A DNA stretch of 9,006 bases from Paludibacteraceae bacterium (GTDB lineage: Bacteria > Bacteroidota > Bacteroidia > Bacteroidales > Paludibacteraceae): NCBI GenBank assembly GCA_904502115.1, contig CAJGDW010000058.1, forward strand, positions 1 to 9,006. The letters are read 5' to 3'. Below are positions 1-5,430 of the stretch, one piece after another. The first letter of the stretch is position 1, and every line of letters begins with the position of its first letter. Under the pieces are notes generated by a model that saw nothing but the letters and a program-made list of their open reading frames with translations, made no database searches and was not told the origin of the DNA. The translations under genes were made by a program, and so were the position numbers.

Positions 1-131
1 TAGCGGTCTAAAGCTACCACTTCAATACCATAACGTTGTAGTTCGATGGCAACTTCTTTGCCCAATTCGCCCGATCCGCATAGTAAGGCTTTTTTGCCTA
101 TTGGCGATAAGGTTGTTCCAAGTGTTAACAT
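1..131 (-). CDS. purT: Formate-dependent GAR transformylase PurT (N-terminal part, cut by window edge)
   Basis: Only the first 43 codons are present; the gene runs off the left edge. PurT uses formate and ATP to formylate glycinamide ribonucleotide (GAR), the third step of purine synthesis, in the cytoplasm. The visible protein begins MLTLGTTLSPIGKK and continues with the nucleotide-fold motif LLCGSGELGKEVAIELQR (residues 16-33) and VVALDR. This closely matches the start of known PurT proteins (GSGELGKEVAIE then a DRY motif) and separates it from the related PurK. The ATG at 131-129 gives the family's usual N-terminus. It lies 57 bp downstream of the aldehyde dehydrogenase gene on the same strand, with a promoter-like box in the gap, so it is probably transcribed from its own promoter. 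The ATP-grasp catalytic part lies outside the window. Confidence 0.93.
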   Translation of the reverse strand, partial: MLTLGTTLSPIGKKALLCGSGELGKEVAIELQRYGIEVVALDR

Positions 132-154
132 ATAAATAAGGAATTAATTTGGAG

Positions 155-162
155 CAAAAATA
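155..162 (-). promoter_or_regulatory. Putative -7 box of purT promoter
   Basis: On the minus strand this reads TATTTTTG, an exact fit to the Bacteroidota -7 consensus TAnnTTTG, 23 bp upstream of the purT ATG. It lies in the 57-bp gap after the aldehyde dehydrogenase stop codon. No clear -33 TTTG element is visible at the expected distance, and AT-rich spacers produce such boxes by chance, so the call is moderate. Confidence 0.45.
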
Positions 163-188
163 ATGATTTTATTCAGATATAAAATGCC

Positions 189-1565
189 TTATCGTAAAAA
201 CTTACGAACAAGCCACATTTTTAAACTGCCAAGGGGTTGATAGCGGAAGGCTGGATCCAACCAAGTTCCTCTTTTTAAGACGCTTTTATAGTGGGTAAAG
301 GTATCAAAGCCTGCTTTGCCATGATAAGCACCCATGCCACTATTGCCCACGCCGCCAAAGGGTAGGTTCTTTTCGGAAAGGTGCATAATGGTATCGTTGA
401 TGCAACCCCCGCCAAATGGAATTTCGCGGCTAAAGATGCGTTGTACATTCTTGCTGTTGCTGAACAAATACAGCGCCAAGGGTTTTTCTTGTGCTTTTAC
501 AAATTTTACCGCTTCTTCTACAAACTCAAACTCGATAAGGGGTAAAATGGGACCAAAAATCTCGTCGCGCATAATGTTGCAGTTTGCTTTTATGTCCACC
601 TCTAATAAAGTGGGCTCTATTTTAAGCAAATCGCTGTTGCATCCGCCACCTACCAAACATTTGCCATCGGATAGGTAGGATACCAATCGGTTGTAATGGT
701 GTTGGTTGATGATGCGTGGGAAATTGGGGTTGTTGATAGGATCTTTTCCCCAGAACTTTTTACATTGGCGCTTAAATTCTGCCACTACTTGCTCTTTAAC
801 GGTGTGTTGTACCAACAGGTAGTCGGGTGCTACGCAGGTTTGACCCGCGTTTAAGCTTTTGCCAAAAAGCATGCGTTTTACAGCCAATGGAATGTTGGCG
901 GTAGCATCAATAATACAGGGACTTTTGCCACCCAATTCCAAGGTAACCGGAGTTAGGTATTTGGATGCTTTTTCCATAATAACCTTTCCGATGCGTGGAC
1001 TGCCCGTGTAGAAGATATAGTCAAAACGCAGTTGCAACAAACAATCGCAGTTTTCGCTACCACCTGCCACGCATGCAACGTGCTCTACGGCAAAGGCTTC
1101 TTTGATGATGTCTGCAATCACCAACGAGGTATGTTGGGAGGTTTGCGCAGGTTTAACAATTACGCAGTTACCCGCAGCAACAGCACTTACCAACGGATCC
1201 ATGCAAAGCAGGAAAGGATAGTTCCATGGCGACATAATCAGTACCCTGCCGTATGGTTCGGGTACAATGTAACCTTTGCCTGGAAATGCAGTAATGCTTA
1301 ATCCGACACGTTTGGGTTTGCTGTATTTTTTTAGGTGGTTTATTTGATGACGAATGGAAGCCAAGGTCATGCCAATTTCTGTCATGTACGATTCGGCTTT
1401 CGATTTGCCTAAGTCCAATTGCAAGGCACTCTTGATGTCCTCTTCTTTGCGCAAAATCACTTCGCGTAATTTTAAAAGAGCCGCTTTTCTGGTTTCGATA
1501 CTAAAGGTGTTGCCAGCTGCAAAAAACTCGCCTTGAGCGGCGTAAATTTGTTGGATGGTTTGCAT
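189..1565 (-). CDS. Aldehyde dehydrogenase, class 3 type
   Basis: This 458-residue protein is a complete NAD(P)-dependent aldehyde dehydrogenase, oxidising an aldehyde to the carboxylic acid. All hallmarks are present: the oxyanion-hole Asn115 in PWNYP, Lys138 in VKPAQTS, the cofactor loop YTGSPRIG (186-193), the general base Glu210 in LELGGKSP, the nucleophile Cys244 in NAGQTC, and EIFGP at 335-339. The short length (~460 rather than ~490) and the GSPRIG/SPWNYP wording point to the class 3 (fatty or aromatic aldehyde) group. The substrate cannot be read from the sequence. The start was set at the ATG at 1565-1563, giving MQTIQQIYAAQ, a normal family N-terminus. An in-frame ATG 33 codons further upstream would add a tail without family features and run through the inverted repeat at 1603-1625. 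The gene is divergent from the Dabb-domain gene and followed by purT. No Shine-Dalgarno site is seen. Confidence 0.93.
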   Translation of the reverse strand: MQTIQQIYAAQGEFFAAGNTFSIETRKAALLKLREVILRKEEDIKSALQLDLGKSKAESYMTEIGMTLASIRHQINHLKKYSKPKRVGLSITAFPGKGYIVPEPYGRVLIMSPWNYPFLLCMDPLVSAVAAGNCVIVKPAQTSQHTSLVIADIIKEAFAVEHVACVAGGSENCDCLLQLRFDYIFYTGSPRIGKVIMEKASKYLTPVTLELGGKSPCIIDATANIPLAVKRMLFGKSLNAGQTCVAPDYLLVQHTVKEQVVAEFKRQCKKFWGKDPINNPNFPRIINQHHYNRLVSYLSDGKCLVGGGCNSDLLKIEPTLLEVDIKANCNIMRDEIFGPILPLIEFEFVEEAVKFVKAQEKPLALYLFSNSKNVQRIFSREIPFGGGCINDTIMHLSEKNLPFGGVGNSGMGAYHGKAGFDTFTHYKSVLKRGTWLDPAFRYQPLGSLKMWLVRKFLR

Positions 1566-1602
1566 AATGTATAAAGTTGTGTTGCTTTGGTACGTAATTT
1601 TC

Positions 1603-1625
1603 GCACAAAAACATTGATTTTGTGC
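1603..1625. repeat. Perfect inverted repeat in the divergent spacer
   Basis: GCACAAAA (1603-1610) is followed by a 7-bp spacer and its exact reverse complement TTTTGTGC (1618-1625). It lies 38 bp upstream of the aldehyde dehydrogenase start, in the 167-bp region shared with the divergent Dabb gene. The position and symmetry suit an operator for a dimeric regulator, but a chance palindrome in AT-rich DNA is possible. The right part of its left arm overlaps a weak minus-strand -7-like box (TGTTTTTG, 1613-1606). No regulator gene is nearby to name a partner. Confidence 0.4.
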
Positions 1626-1732
1626 AAAAAAAGTGATTTTTTTTGTTTCTACATCAAAAAACACCCAAAAAAAAGAGAAAATTAGGCAGAAAAGGCATAA
1701 ATTCGTCCAATAAAAAATGATTTTGTAATATT

Positions 1733-2041
1733 ATGATTAGACATTTAGTAATGTGGCAACTTGCTGAAAGTGCCGAAGGAAAAAGCAAACAAGAGAATGC
1801 ACAAATCGTAAAAGAAAGTTTAGAGTCGCTTGCCGGTAAAATTGATGGTTTGTTGAGCATCGAAGTAGGTGTGAATCATCCCGAAACCCCTGCTTCTAAC
1901 TACGATGTAGTGTTGAACTGTACCTTAGCGAGCGTAGAAGCATTGAACGCTTACCAAGTACATCCTTTGCATGTGGCAGCTGCTACCTATATTAAAAAGG
2001 TGGTAACGGCTCGCGTATGCGTCGATTACCAAATCCAATAA
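1733..2041 (+). CDS. Dabb (stress-responsive A/B barrel) domain protein
   Basis: This 102-residue protein fits a single Dabb domain (PF07876), a small ferredoxin-like alpha/beta barrel that usually dimerises. Visible family features are the opening MIRHLVMW (His4, Trp8), a central helix of charged residues (about 15-35), the strand NYDVVL (56-61), and the helix ending in YQVHPLHV (74-81) followed by the closing strand VTARVCVDY. The length is normal for single-domain members. In bacteria the role of the family is mostly unknown; some relatives in other organisms are stress-induced or act as small cyclases or heme-type fold enzymes, so no reaction is assigned. It is the only plus-strand gene in the left half. 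Its stop codon overlaps the 3' end of the convergent yqaA-like gene by 16 bp. A -7-like TGATTTTG (1718-1725) lies just upstream, one base off consensus and unusually close to the ATG. Confidence 0.88.
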   Translation: MIRHLVMWQLAESAEGKSKQENAQIVKESLESLAGKIDGLLSIEVGVNHPETPASNYDVVLNCTLASVEALNAYQVHPLHVAAATYIKKVVTARVCVDYQIQ

Positions 2042-2481
2042 GTCAGGTACATCCATACCAGGTACCTGCATAATTTACCTAAAAAGATAAAGAGAGCCGT
2101 TTGTGGTAGGGGAGTGCGTAAGTACCCCACACAAACGGCTATTATATCGCCTATAAGGGGCACAAAAGTAAAGAACGATGCAGCAATTGCATACTTTTTA
2201 ATGCGAGTATTCCACTTGTCTATTTCTTCTTTGGATACGCGCAGGTATTTCTCTATCCATTCTATTTTTCCCATTCTTCCCAAACCATAGCAAGTTAATG
2301 CCCCTGCTGTGTTGCCCAATGTGGCAACACCTACCAGTCCCCACACGTTGCAGTTGGTAGTATATAATAAGGTGGTAAATACAATTTCAGAACTAAAAGG
2401 AAGAACCGTTGCCGCTAAAAAGGAAGCAATAAATAAACCAACGTAACCATACGATGCAAGTGAGAGCAATACGTCTTCCAT
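2026..2481 (-). CDS. YqaA-like membrane protein of the DedA/VTT superfamily
   Basis: This 151-residue inner-membrane protein matches the YqaA branch (COG1238) of the DedA superfamily. Shared landmarks include FLAATVLPFSSE (21-32; a re-entrant loop with Pro and Glu), TLGNTAGALTCYGLGR (54-69), FVPLIGD (106-112) and FLGKLCRY (133-140). About four hydrophobic segments are visible, with a charged linker at 71-96. Some DedA-superfamily proteins move undecaprenyl phosphate across the membrane; whether the YqaA branch does is not known, so the function here is inference. The start is taken as the ATG at 2481-2479, 6 bp after the previous gene's stop. A TTG two codons earlier (2487-2485) would abut that stop exactly and is a less likely alternative. 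The gene is last in the minus-strand cluster, and its final 16 bp overlap the convergent Dabb gene. Codons 114-129 lie within a strong DNA inverted repeat. Confidence 0.87.
   Translation of the reverse strand: MEDVLLSLASYGYVGLFIASFLAATVLPFSSEIVFTTLLYTTNCNVWGLVGVATLGNTAGALTCYGLGRMGKIEWIEKYLRVSKEEIDKWNTRIKKYAIAASFFTFVPLIGDIIAVCVGYLRTPLPQTALFIFLGKLCRYLVWMYLTYWIW
2044..2068. repeat. Short inverted repeat just after the Dabb stop codon
   Basis: CAGGTAC (2044-2050) and GTACCTG (2062-2068) are perfect 7-bp arms with an 11-bp loop. The right half is also part of the self-palindrome CAGGTACCTG (2059-2068). It begins 2 bp after the Dabb stop codon, where an RNA hairpin could shape the 3' end of that transcript. 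However, it also encodes two Tyr-Leu pairs near the end of the yqaA-like protein, and repeated TAC CTG codons alone could create it. No T-run follows on the plus strand. Confidence 0.3.
2095..2140. repeat. 11-bp-arm inverted repeat inside yqaA-like coding sequence
   Basis: AGCCGTTTGTG (2095-2105) and CACAAACGGCT (2130-2140) are perfect reverse complements separated by 24 bp. Inside, GGGG (2109-2112) can pair with CCCC (2125-2128), extending the stem beyond a small asymmetric internal loop. It encodes residues 114-129 of the yqaA-like protein and starts 53 bp beyond the Dabb stop codon. It could act as a transcription-ending or RNA-stabilising hairpin for the Dabb transcript, but lacks a following T-run, so it is not a standard intrinsic terminator on either strand. 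Confidence 0.55.
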
Positions 2482-2487
2482 GTTCAA

Positions 2488-3468
2488 CTAGGCTATAAAT
2501 TGAGTGCCGTAGACAAGAAGCAGGCTTGTAATAAAGGTATAGAATAGGATGGTGGCTCGTTTCTTGTTATGGTAACTAAAATACTGGGTTAATGTGAGGG
2601 AGGTAAATAGAATCAGTGTAATGCTATGGTGAGCATTGTGGTAAAGTATGCTCAGAAGCAAAGCACAAAATCCAAGTGAAAAAGAAAATTGTGATACCAT
2701 TCGTGGATGGATCTTGTCGGTATGTTGGCGAATAAAGCTGAATAGTGAGATAAGCAAGGTTATACCAATGATGGCAATGATGATGCTATCATGTGTCTGC
2801 CATGTCCATTCTATGTAGAATTGTTGACCCAGTTGTTCACACAGATTTTGAAGAGTATAGGTTTGATCGGTTAAGTATAGGTATCCTATCCACAAAATAT
2901 AAGGTGTACAATAACCTATTAGGGTACCCAAAATGTTAGTAGTTGTTAGTTTGTTAAGAATATGCATGCCTATGATAAACAGCGGTAAATACAATAGGTA
3001 AGTAGGGGCAAATAAACTAGCAAGTGCTAGACATATACCCATTGTGTGCGATTGATATAGGCTTCTGCTTTCGGAATACCCCGTAATGTATGTAAAGGCA
3101 ATGTAGATGCATACACCTGCAGGAATTCCTGGGCTGATCCCATGCTCCGAACACAAAACACCCGTTAAAAGGAGTATCAATAAGGCAGGTAATAATGATA
3201 AGGTACGCACCAAACGAAGGTGCAGTGTGTACCAACACTGTATACTTGCCATTCCCAACAAAAGCAGCAGGCAAATGCCATTGCTCAGTATGGGATTGTT
3301 TTGGATGGATGAGAGCAGCATTAAATATAACGAACCACCGCCCTGTGTAAGCAGTGGTTCGGAAGGTAGAATAAAGGCAGGTAACCATGCGGCAGTAGCG
3401 CACGCAAGGGTAAGAATGACAACACCAAGGTTGCTGATAATGGTTTTGTTGCCTTGTTCTTTGTGCAT
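2488..3468 (-). CDS. Unrecognised polytopic membrane protein, about 10 TM segments
   Basis: This 326-residue, very hydrophobic protein has no motif that I can tie to a reaction. Likely membrane segments are near residues 12-34, 46-54, 62-82, 88-106, 112-131, 143-171, 178-200, 228-247, 260-277, 282-299 and 304-325; at 143-171 one long stretch may hold two. There is no cleavable signal peptide pattern. The central part, with SLFAPTYLLYLPLFIIG (151-167) and a following Gly-x5-Thr-Pro-Tyr stretch (185-190), loosely recalls conserved Bacteroidota membrane proteins annotated DUF6427 or left hypothetical; this is recollection, not an established match. It starts 19 bp after purD and ends 6 bp before the yqaA-like start, so it sits within the same likely transcript. 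Other reading frames here are also long on both strands, but only this frame gives a coherent membrane protein in the operon's direction. Being between purD and a DedA-like gene suggests an envelope role. Confidence 0.8.
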   Translation of the reverse strand: MHKEQGNKTIISNLGVVILTLACATAAWLPAFILPSEPLLTQGGGSLYLMLLSSIQNNPILSNGICLLLLLGMASIQCWYTLHLRLVRTLSLLPALLILLLTGVLCSEHGISPGIPAGVCIYIAFTYITGYSESRSLYQSHTMGICLALASLFAPTYLLYLPLFIIGMHILNKLTTTNILGTLIGYCTPYILWIGYLYLTDQTYTLQNLCEQLGQQFYIEWTWQTHDSIIIAIIGITLLISLFSFIRQHTDKIHPRMVSQFSFSLGFCALLLSILYHNAHHSITLILFTSLTLTQYFSYHNKKRATILFYTFITSLLLVYGTQFIA

Positions 3469-3487
3469 GCCTTTTCTTTTTTATCAA

Positions 3488-4756
3488 TTATAAATCAAAA
3501 CCAATATCGCGACGGAAATATTTACCATCATAATTGATTTTTTGTGCTTCGGCAAAAGATTGCGCCAAGGCTTCGTCTTTGGTAGCTCCGTACGAACTTA
3601 CGGTCATAACGCGTCCACCTGCGGTAACTACTTGCCCGTCTTTAACGGCAGTGCCAGCATGGAATACCAAACTGCCTTCTACTTGGTCTAGTCCAGTAAT
3701 TACTTTTCCTTTTTCGTAATCGCCAGGATAACCGCCTGATACCAACATGACGCTCACGGCAAAGCGAGGGTCGTGTTGAATGGTTTGCTGTGCCAGTGTA
3801 CCGTTAAAGGTAGCTTGGAAAAGTTCTACAAGGTCGTTTTGCAAGCGAAGCATAACCGATTCGGTTTCTGGGTCGCCCATACGACAGTTGTATTCAATTA
3901 CGTAAGGTTCGCCGTTTACTTTAATCAAACCAAAGAATACAAAACCTTTGTAATCAATGCCTTCTTTGTTTAAACCATCGATGGTTGGTTTAACAATGCG
4001 TTGTTCAACCTTGTCCATAAAGGTTTTGTCGGCAAAGCTTACGGGCGATATAGAACCCATGCCACCGGTGTTTAGGCCGGTATCACCTTCGCCAATGCGT
4101 TTGTAGTCTTTAGCTTCGGGCAAAATAACGTAATCTTTACCATCGGTAAGGGCAAATACAGAACATTCAATACCCGATAAAAACTCTTCGATAACAACGG
4201 TTGCGCTAGCATCGCCAAACATACCGTTAAGCATATCGGTAAGTTCTTTTTCGGCTTCTTCTAGGCTCGATAAAATAAGCACACCTTTGCCTGCAGCCAA
4301 ACCGTCTGCTTTAAGAACGTAGGGAGCTTGTAGGGTGCGTAAAAAGGCAATGCCTTCTTGCAAGGTTTCCTTGGTAAATGCTTGGTAGGCTGCGGTTGGA
4401 ATGCCGTGGCGCATCATAAATTGTTTTGCAAACTCTTTGCTGCCTTCCATTTGTGCTCCGTATTTAGAAGGACCCACTACTGGAATTTGGCACAATTGTT
4501 CGTCGTTTTTAAAGAAGTCACTAATGCCTTTAACAAGGGGAGCTTCTGGACCTACTACCACCATGCCAATGTTGTTGGCTAGGGTAAATTCTTTGATGGC
4601 ATCAAAGTCTTCGGCACTCATGGCCACGTTGATGCCTACATTGCTTGTACCTGCATTGCCAGGAGCAATGAATAGTTGGTCTACTAGTTTGCTTTGTGCA
4701 ATTTTCCATGCTAGGGCATGTTCTCTACCGCCCGATCCTAAAAGTAAAATGTTCAT
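3488..4756 (-). CDS. purD: Phosphoribosylamine-glycine ligase (GAR synthetase)
   Basis: PurD joins phosphoribosylamine and glycine with ATP to form GAR, the second step of purine synthesis, in the cytoplasm. The 422-residue length is the family norm. Domain order is complete: N-terminal nucleotide-like domain with LLGSGGREHALAWK (5-18), APGNAGT (31-37) and VVGPEAPL (67-74); ATP-grasp domain with VLKADGLAAGKGV (147-159), EAKDYKR (214-220), the GD-TG-NTGGMG loop (224-234) and the metal-binding EYNCRMGDPETE (288-299); and a C-terminal domain with VSGGYPGDYEKG (339-350), FHAGTA and FRRDIGFD at the end. The ATG at 4756-4754 gives the exact family N-terminus. An octamer-repeat array starts 8 bp upstream and continues into the 3' end of the deacetylase gene. 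With only 34 bp between the genes and no clear promoter box, purD is probably transcribed with its upstream neighbours. PurT, the next enzyme in the pathway, lies at the left edge. Confidence 0.97.
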   Translation of the reverse strand: MNILLLGSGGREHALAWKIAQSKLVDQLFIAPGNAGTSNVGINVAMSAEDFDAIKEFTLANNIGMVVVGPEAPLVKGISDFFKNDEQLCQIPVVGPSKYGAQMEGSKEFAKQFMMRHGIPTAAYQAFTKETLQEGIAFLRTLQAPYVLKADGLAAGKGVLILSSLEEAEKELTDMLNGMFGDASATVVIEEFLSGIECSVFALTDGKDYVILPEAKDYKRIGEGDTGLNTGGMGSISPVSFADKTFMDKVEQRIVKPTIDGLNKEGIDYKGFVFFGLIKVNGEPYVIEYNCRMGDPETESVMLRLQNDLVELFQATFNGTLAQQTIQHDPRFAVSVMLVSGGYPGDYEKGKVITGLDQVEGSLVFHAGTAVKDGQVVTAGGRVMTVSSYGATKDEALAQSFAEAQKINYDGKYFRRDIGFDL

Positions 4757-4764
4757 ATCCTATT

Positions 4765-4828
4765 GTTTATTCGTTTAGTCGTTTATTCGTTTAGTCGTTG
4801 GGTCGTTGGGTCGTTGGGTCGTTTAGGG
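4765..4828. repeat. Tandem octamer array A (consensus near GTTTAGTC)
   Basis: Eight adjoining 8-bp units are visible. In order they are GTTTATTC (4765), GTTTAGTC (4773), GTTTATTC (4781), GTTTAGTC (4789), GTTGGGTC (4797, 4805 and 4813) and a decayed GTTTAGGG (4821). The first four form two copies of a 16-bp repeat; the next three are identical. The array covers most of the deacetylase-purD gap, supplies the deacetylase stop codon (4793-4791) and encodes its last ten or so residues. As 8 is not a multiple of 3 and the first four units each contain TAA on the minus strand, that part closes all three minus-strand frames. A related array is at 8795-8834. Confidence 0.88.
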
Positions 4829-5429
4829 TTGCAAAGGTGTATCCTTCTGAAAGCCATTGTTTAACGGCGCGCGGAAAGGCGTATTGCATATTCTTTTGTG
4901 CCTTTAATGAGTCGTGAAATACAATGATAGACCCATTTCTTGTGTACTTAAGCGCAATTTTTTCTATTTGCTCCGGTGGCAAACTGGCATCGTAATCGCG
5001 GGTAATAACATCCCACAGTACCACGGTGTATTTTTGTGACAACTGTTTGGCTTGCTTAGGTGTTATCCTGCCATGAGGAGGCCTAAACAGGGTGCTGTCA
5101 ATGTATTGCGCTCCTTTTTCGATGTCGGCAAAATACGCTTCTGTGTTTTTGTACATACCACGTACATGGTTGTATCCGTGTAAACCGATGGCGTGTCCTC
5201 TTTCTTTTATTTCTTGCAACAGTGCAGGGTGCTTTTGCGCATTCGCTCCAATGCAAAAGAAGGTAGCTTTTATGCCCAATTCGTCCAATTGATCTAGAAT
5301 CCATGGAGTTACCTCGGGGGTAGGACCATCATCGAACGTTAAGTACAACGTTTTTTCTTGAGGCGATTTTCGCCATAAAACGTCGGGGTACCATTTCCTT
5401 ACCCAATTGGGCATTTGCTCAAAAAACAT
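4791..5429 (-). CDS. NodB-type polysaccharide deacetylase (CE4 family)
   Basis: This 212-residue protein is a near-minimal carbohydrate esterase 4 domain, which uses a divalent metal to remove N- or O-acetyl groups from sugars. Motifs in order: TFDDGP (31-36; Asp33 base, Asp34 metal), GLHGYNH (82-88; metal ligands His84 and His88), RPPHG (116-120; usual form RPPYG), LWDVITRDYD (138-147) and IVFHDS (169-174; His172). All expected catalytic residues are present. The N-terminus (WVRKWYPDVLWRKSPQEK) has no signal peptide or membrane segment, so the enzyme may work on a cytoplasmic or membrane-bound precursor. The ATG at 5429-5427 follows the DUF2723 stop codon by one base, indicating translational coupling and shared work. 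The C-terminal tail (about NDPTTQRPND) is encoded by tandem octamer DNA and was probably altered by it. The substrate is unknown; peptidoglycan, capsule or another glycan are options. Confidence 0.9.
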   Translation of the reverse strand: MFFEQMPNWVRKWYPDVLWRKSPQEKTLYLTFDDGPTPEVTPWILDQLDELGIKATFFCIGANAQKHPALLQEIKERGHAIGLHGYNHVRGMYKNTEAYFADIEKGAQYIDSTLFRPPHGRITPKQAKQLSQKYTVVLWDVITRDYDASLPPEQIEKIALKYTRNGSIIVFHDSLKAQKNMQYAFPRAVKQWLSEGYTFATLNDPTTQRPND

Positions 5430-5430
5430 A

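Noticed and set aside
1566..1664. An N-terminal extension of 33 codons on the aldehyde dehydrogenase from an upstream in-frame ATG
   Set aside because: The extra residues have no family character, and the stretch contains the divergent promoter region and the inverted repeat. The ATG at 1565 gives the usual family N-terminus.
1626..1690. A- and T-rich runs after the inverted repeat considered as an intrinsic terminator
   Set aside because: The palindrome arms are AT-rich and lie upstream of both divergent genes, so there is no transcript for a terminator to end there.
2482..2487. A TTG start for the yqaA-like gene, abutting the previous stop codon
   Set aside because: An ATG two codons later gives an equally good protein with a normal 6-bp spacing; TTG starts are less common.
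3017..3493. Long open frames on both strands (3017-3487 minus, 3107-3493 plus) over the 10-TM gene
   Set aside because: Their products are low-complexity, cysteine- and histidine-rich without recognisable domains, and they overlap a coherent membrane protein that fits the operon spacing. They are shadow frames.
4358..4778. Plus-strand open frames over the 5' half of purD
   Set aside because: PurD is unambiguous on the minus strand with complete motifs; the opposite frames have no domain signal.
4765..4828. Octamer array considered as a CRISPR array or an origin with DnaA boxes
   Set aside because: The units adjoin without spacers, are only 8 bp, and do not match the DnaA box; no cas or replication genes are present.
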